From positions 1-57,519 of the forward strand of contig JAGYLV010000004.1 in NCBI GenBank assembly GCA_018400875.1: DNA of 57,519 nt. The letters are read 5' to 3'. This DNA comes from a bacterium (lineage in GTDB: Bacteria; Bacillota_I; Bacilli_A; Izemoplasmatales; Izemoplasmataceae). Below, one piece after another: positions 55,938 to 57,519 of this stretch. Positions within the stretch are counted from its first letter, which is position 1, and every line of letters starts with the position of its first letter. The notes under the pieces were generated by a model. That model was not told where the DNA came from. It searched no databases and saw nothing but the letters and a program-made list of their open reading frames with translations. Both the position numbers and the translations under genes were made by a program.

Positions 55938-56855
55938 ATGTTTAGATGGATCATATTGGTCCTGGTTTTAACCTTAACTGCGTGTCAAAATCAGCCCCTA
56001 GTTTTACCCGATTTAGCGGGACAAACGCAAGAAGAAATCGAAGTAACTTTAGAAGCCCTTGATTTAGAAGTGGATTTTATTGAGCGAACCTTTGTGACAC
56101 TTGATGAATCGCGTGAGTTTATTGAATATGGTCAGCTTAAACGGATCGGTGACCCTTTTGAACCAGGGGATTATATTACCGTCATTGTGAGTGCGTCTAA
56201 AATTGATGAGACCATTTATTACGTGCCATCTTTATTGCCATACGATGGCCCTAGACTTTTAGAATCGTTCTTTGAATTTCCGTATGTGAGCGAACATCCG
56301 GATGGACTCAAAGGAGGCGGTAAAGTCTTTGAAGTCACCTTACAAGATAACAATGGGTGTGTGGATGGAGATACCGCCCGGTTTGAAGTCCCAGAGGATT
56401 TTCAATCGTATACAAACACCCCTTATATCAGCGTGCGTTTTCTGAATTTTGATACCGCGGAAACGTTCGATGGCGGGGAAGAAGTGTTTGGTAAACCGGC
56501 TTCCGTATTTACGTGCGATGCGTTAGAAGAGACTTCCGCCATTTACCTTCAAACCGACCCAGGAGATTTTCTCTTTGACCGCTATGGCCGGACCCTCGCA
56601 TGGGTCTGGATTGAAGTCGACGGCAATATCGAACTCCTCAATTATCACGTCGTCCGGGCCGGCCTCGGCGAAGTGATGTATTTATACGGAGCCGGTGAAA
56701 CCGACACGACCGTCGTGGATGGGTTAACTTACACCGAATGGATGTACGAAGCTGAACGCCTTGCTGAAAACGAATCCCTTGGGATTCATGGAGACTTACT
56801 GGATTATTATTGGGATTACGAAGCCGATGCCCCTAATCCATATACGTGGCCTTAG
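55938..56855 (+). CDS. Lipoprotein nuclease: PASTA domain plus SNase domain
   Basis: 305 residues. Lipobox LTAC (Cys16). Residues about 22-86 have the PASTA pattern (LPDLAGQTQEEIEVTLEALDL ... PFEPGDYITVIVS). SNase domain about 128-285: VDGDT (Asp143, Asp145), SVRFLNFDTAE (Arg167, Asp172, Glu175) and DRYGRTLAWVW (Arg218), so all catalytic positions are kept. Cys141 and Cys193 stand like the Cys pair of the other nuclease. C-terminus ends in a WDYEAD...TWP tail. PASTA normally binds peptidoglycan or muropeptides and could fix the nuclease to the surface. AAAGGATG upstream of ATG. Confidence 0.88.
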   Translation: MFRWIILVLVLTLTACQNQPLVLPDLAGQTQEEIEVTLEALDLEVDFIERTFVTLDESREFIEYGQLKRIGDPFEPGDYITVIVSASKIDETIYYVPSLLPYDGPRLLESFFEFPYVSEHPDGLKGGGKVFEVTLQDNNGCVDGDTARFEVPEDFQSYTNTPYISVRFLNFDTAETFDGGEEVFGKPASVFTCDALEETSAIYLQTDPGDFLFDRYGRTLAWVWIEVDGNIELLNYHVVRAGLGEVMYLYGAGETDTTVVDGLTYTEWMYEAERLAENESLGIHGDLLDYYWDYEADAPNPYTWP

Positions 56856-56863
56856 GAGAAAGT

Positions 56864-57519
56864 ATGATTACAACCATTAAGAATTGGATTGAATCCGCCG
56901 AAACGATTGTCATACACCGGCATCATGAACCTGATTATGACGCCTTAGGATCGCAGTGGGGACTCAAATATTTAATTGAGGATAATTATCCCGAAAAAAA
57001 GGTTTTCGTTTTAGGTTTAAATAATCATCTCAATGCCTTGCCGCCCATGGATGAAGTCGCAGATACGATATTTCAAGATGCCTTAGGGATTGTGGTGGAC
57101 GTGTCACAAACGCACCGCGTAGATGATGCGCGTGTTTTAAAAACACCTAAAAAAATGGTCATTGATCACCATCAAAATCCCTCCGATTTTGCGGATCTTT
57201 TTTATCATCAACCTCAGTCGATTGCCGCCGCTGAAGTCATTACACTTTTAGCGTTGGAACTCGGTTGGAAGATTACTTATCAAAGCGCCCACGCATTGAT
57301 GCTTGGCATCATTTCTGACAGTGGCCGTTTCTTGTATAAAGGTGTCACGGATAAAACGTTTGAAGCCGCCAGTATATTAATGAAAACGGGACTTGATTTA
57401 AATGCGATGTATGAATCCATGTATACGGATTCCCTGAGTTATAAACGATTGAGGGGTTACGCGCTGAGACAATTTCAAGTCTTAAAAAGTGGCGTGGCGG
57501 TTTTAAGAAATGGGAAAGA
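56864..57519 (+). CDS. DHH-family phosphoesterase (NrnA-like oligonucleotide hydrolase), 3' end outside the window
   Basis: 218 codons visible from ATG at 56864 (AGGAG upstream), still open at the window end. Motifs: HRHHEPDYDALGSQ (motif I, His/Asp metal ligands), DVS (motif II), IDHHQNP (DHH motif III) and GIISDSGRFLY (motif IV). Members such as NrnA degrade 2-5-mer RNA or DNA and pAp to mononucleotides. The missing C-terminal DHHA1 domain cannot be judged. It starts nine bases after the PASTA-nuclease stop, so both are probably one transcript. Confidence 0.9.
   Translation, partial: MITTIKNWIESAETIVIHRHHEPDYDALGSQWGLKYLIEDNYPEKKVFVLGLNNHLNALPPMDEVADTIFQDALGIVVDVSQTHRVDDARVLKTPKKMVIDHHQNPSDFADLFYHQPQSIAAAEVITLLALELGWKITYQSAHALMLGIISDSGRFLYKGVTDKTFEAASILMKTGLDLNAMYESMYTDSLSYKRLRGYALRQFQVLKSGVAVLRNGK

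Overview
The window looks like a chromosomal segment from a low-to-moderate GC bacterium of the Bacillota/Mycoplasmatota branch. Support: the order rpmH-rnpA-yidC-jag to the left of dnaA-dnaN-yaaA-recF-gyrB-gyrA, two T-box leaders (serS, asnS), a purine riboswitch, spoVG-prs, rnmV-rsmA, and Gram-positive-type promoters with many extended -10 boxes. TGA is used as a stop (gyrA, rsmA, MATE and ebfC genes end in TGA), so this is the standard bacterial code and not a code-4 mycoplasma. The combination of a minimal-looking housekeeping set with secreted nuclease lipoproteins recalls free-living Izemoplasma/Acholeplasma-like lineages; that placement is inference.

Layout. 1-3.4 kb: partial metal P1B-ATPase behind a Fur/PerR-like palindrome, dusB, and hslO. 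3.4-9.7 kb: one-carbon and purine genes (glyA, an NCS2 purine permease behind a guanine-type riboswitch, a DUF1461/Lit-type membrane protein, purB, folD) plus an AlkA-type glycosylase. Two blocks here (about 3.65-4.6 kb and 6.69-9.1 kb) are full of indels that break recognisable reading frames, while the sequence between them is clean. 9.7-20.8 kb, minus strand: M32 carboxypeptidase, fhs, purA, mfd, pth, jag, yidC, rnpA, rpmH. 20.8-22.6 kb: oriC, with DnaA boxes on both sides of dnaA; genes to the left mostly point left and genes to the right mostly point right, as expected for bidirectional replication. 22.6-37 kb: dnaN, yaaA, recF, gyrB, gyrA, serS, HIT and HAD genes, pta, lipid kinase, rnmV, rsmA, spoVG, prs. 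37-47.8 kb: asnS, MATE efflux protein, a slipin/NfeD/RDD membrane operon headed by an unrecognised gene, mnmE, dnaX, ebfC, recR.

48-57.5 kb is the most distinctive region: a complete binding-protein ABC importer (ATPase, two permeases, lipoprotein receptor) followed directly by three more predicted lipoproteins. These are a staphylococcal-nuclease/OB protein, an 877-residue protein built as three Ig-OB-OB units, and a PASTA-nuclease fusion. A DHH (NrnA-like) oligonucleotide phosphodiesterase gene follows and runs off the end. I read this as a candidate surface machine that captures and cuts extracellular DNA and imports the products. Each domain call comes from the sequence; the combined function is a hypothesis.

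No tRNA, rRNA, CRISPR array, insertion sequence or prophage was seen. Promoters are pattern matches by eye and carry moderate confidence.
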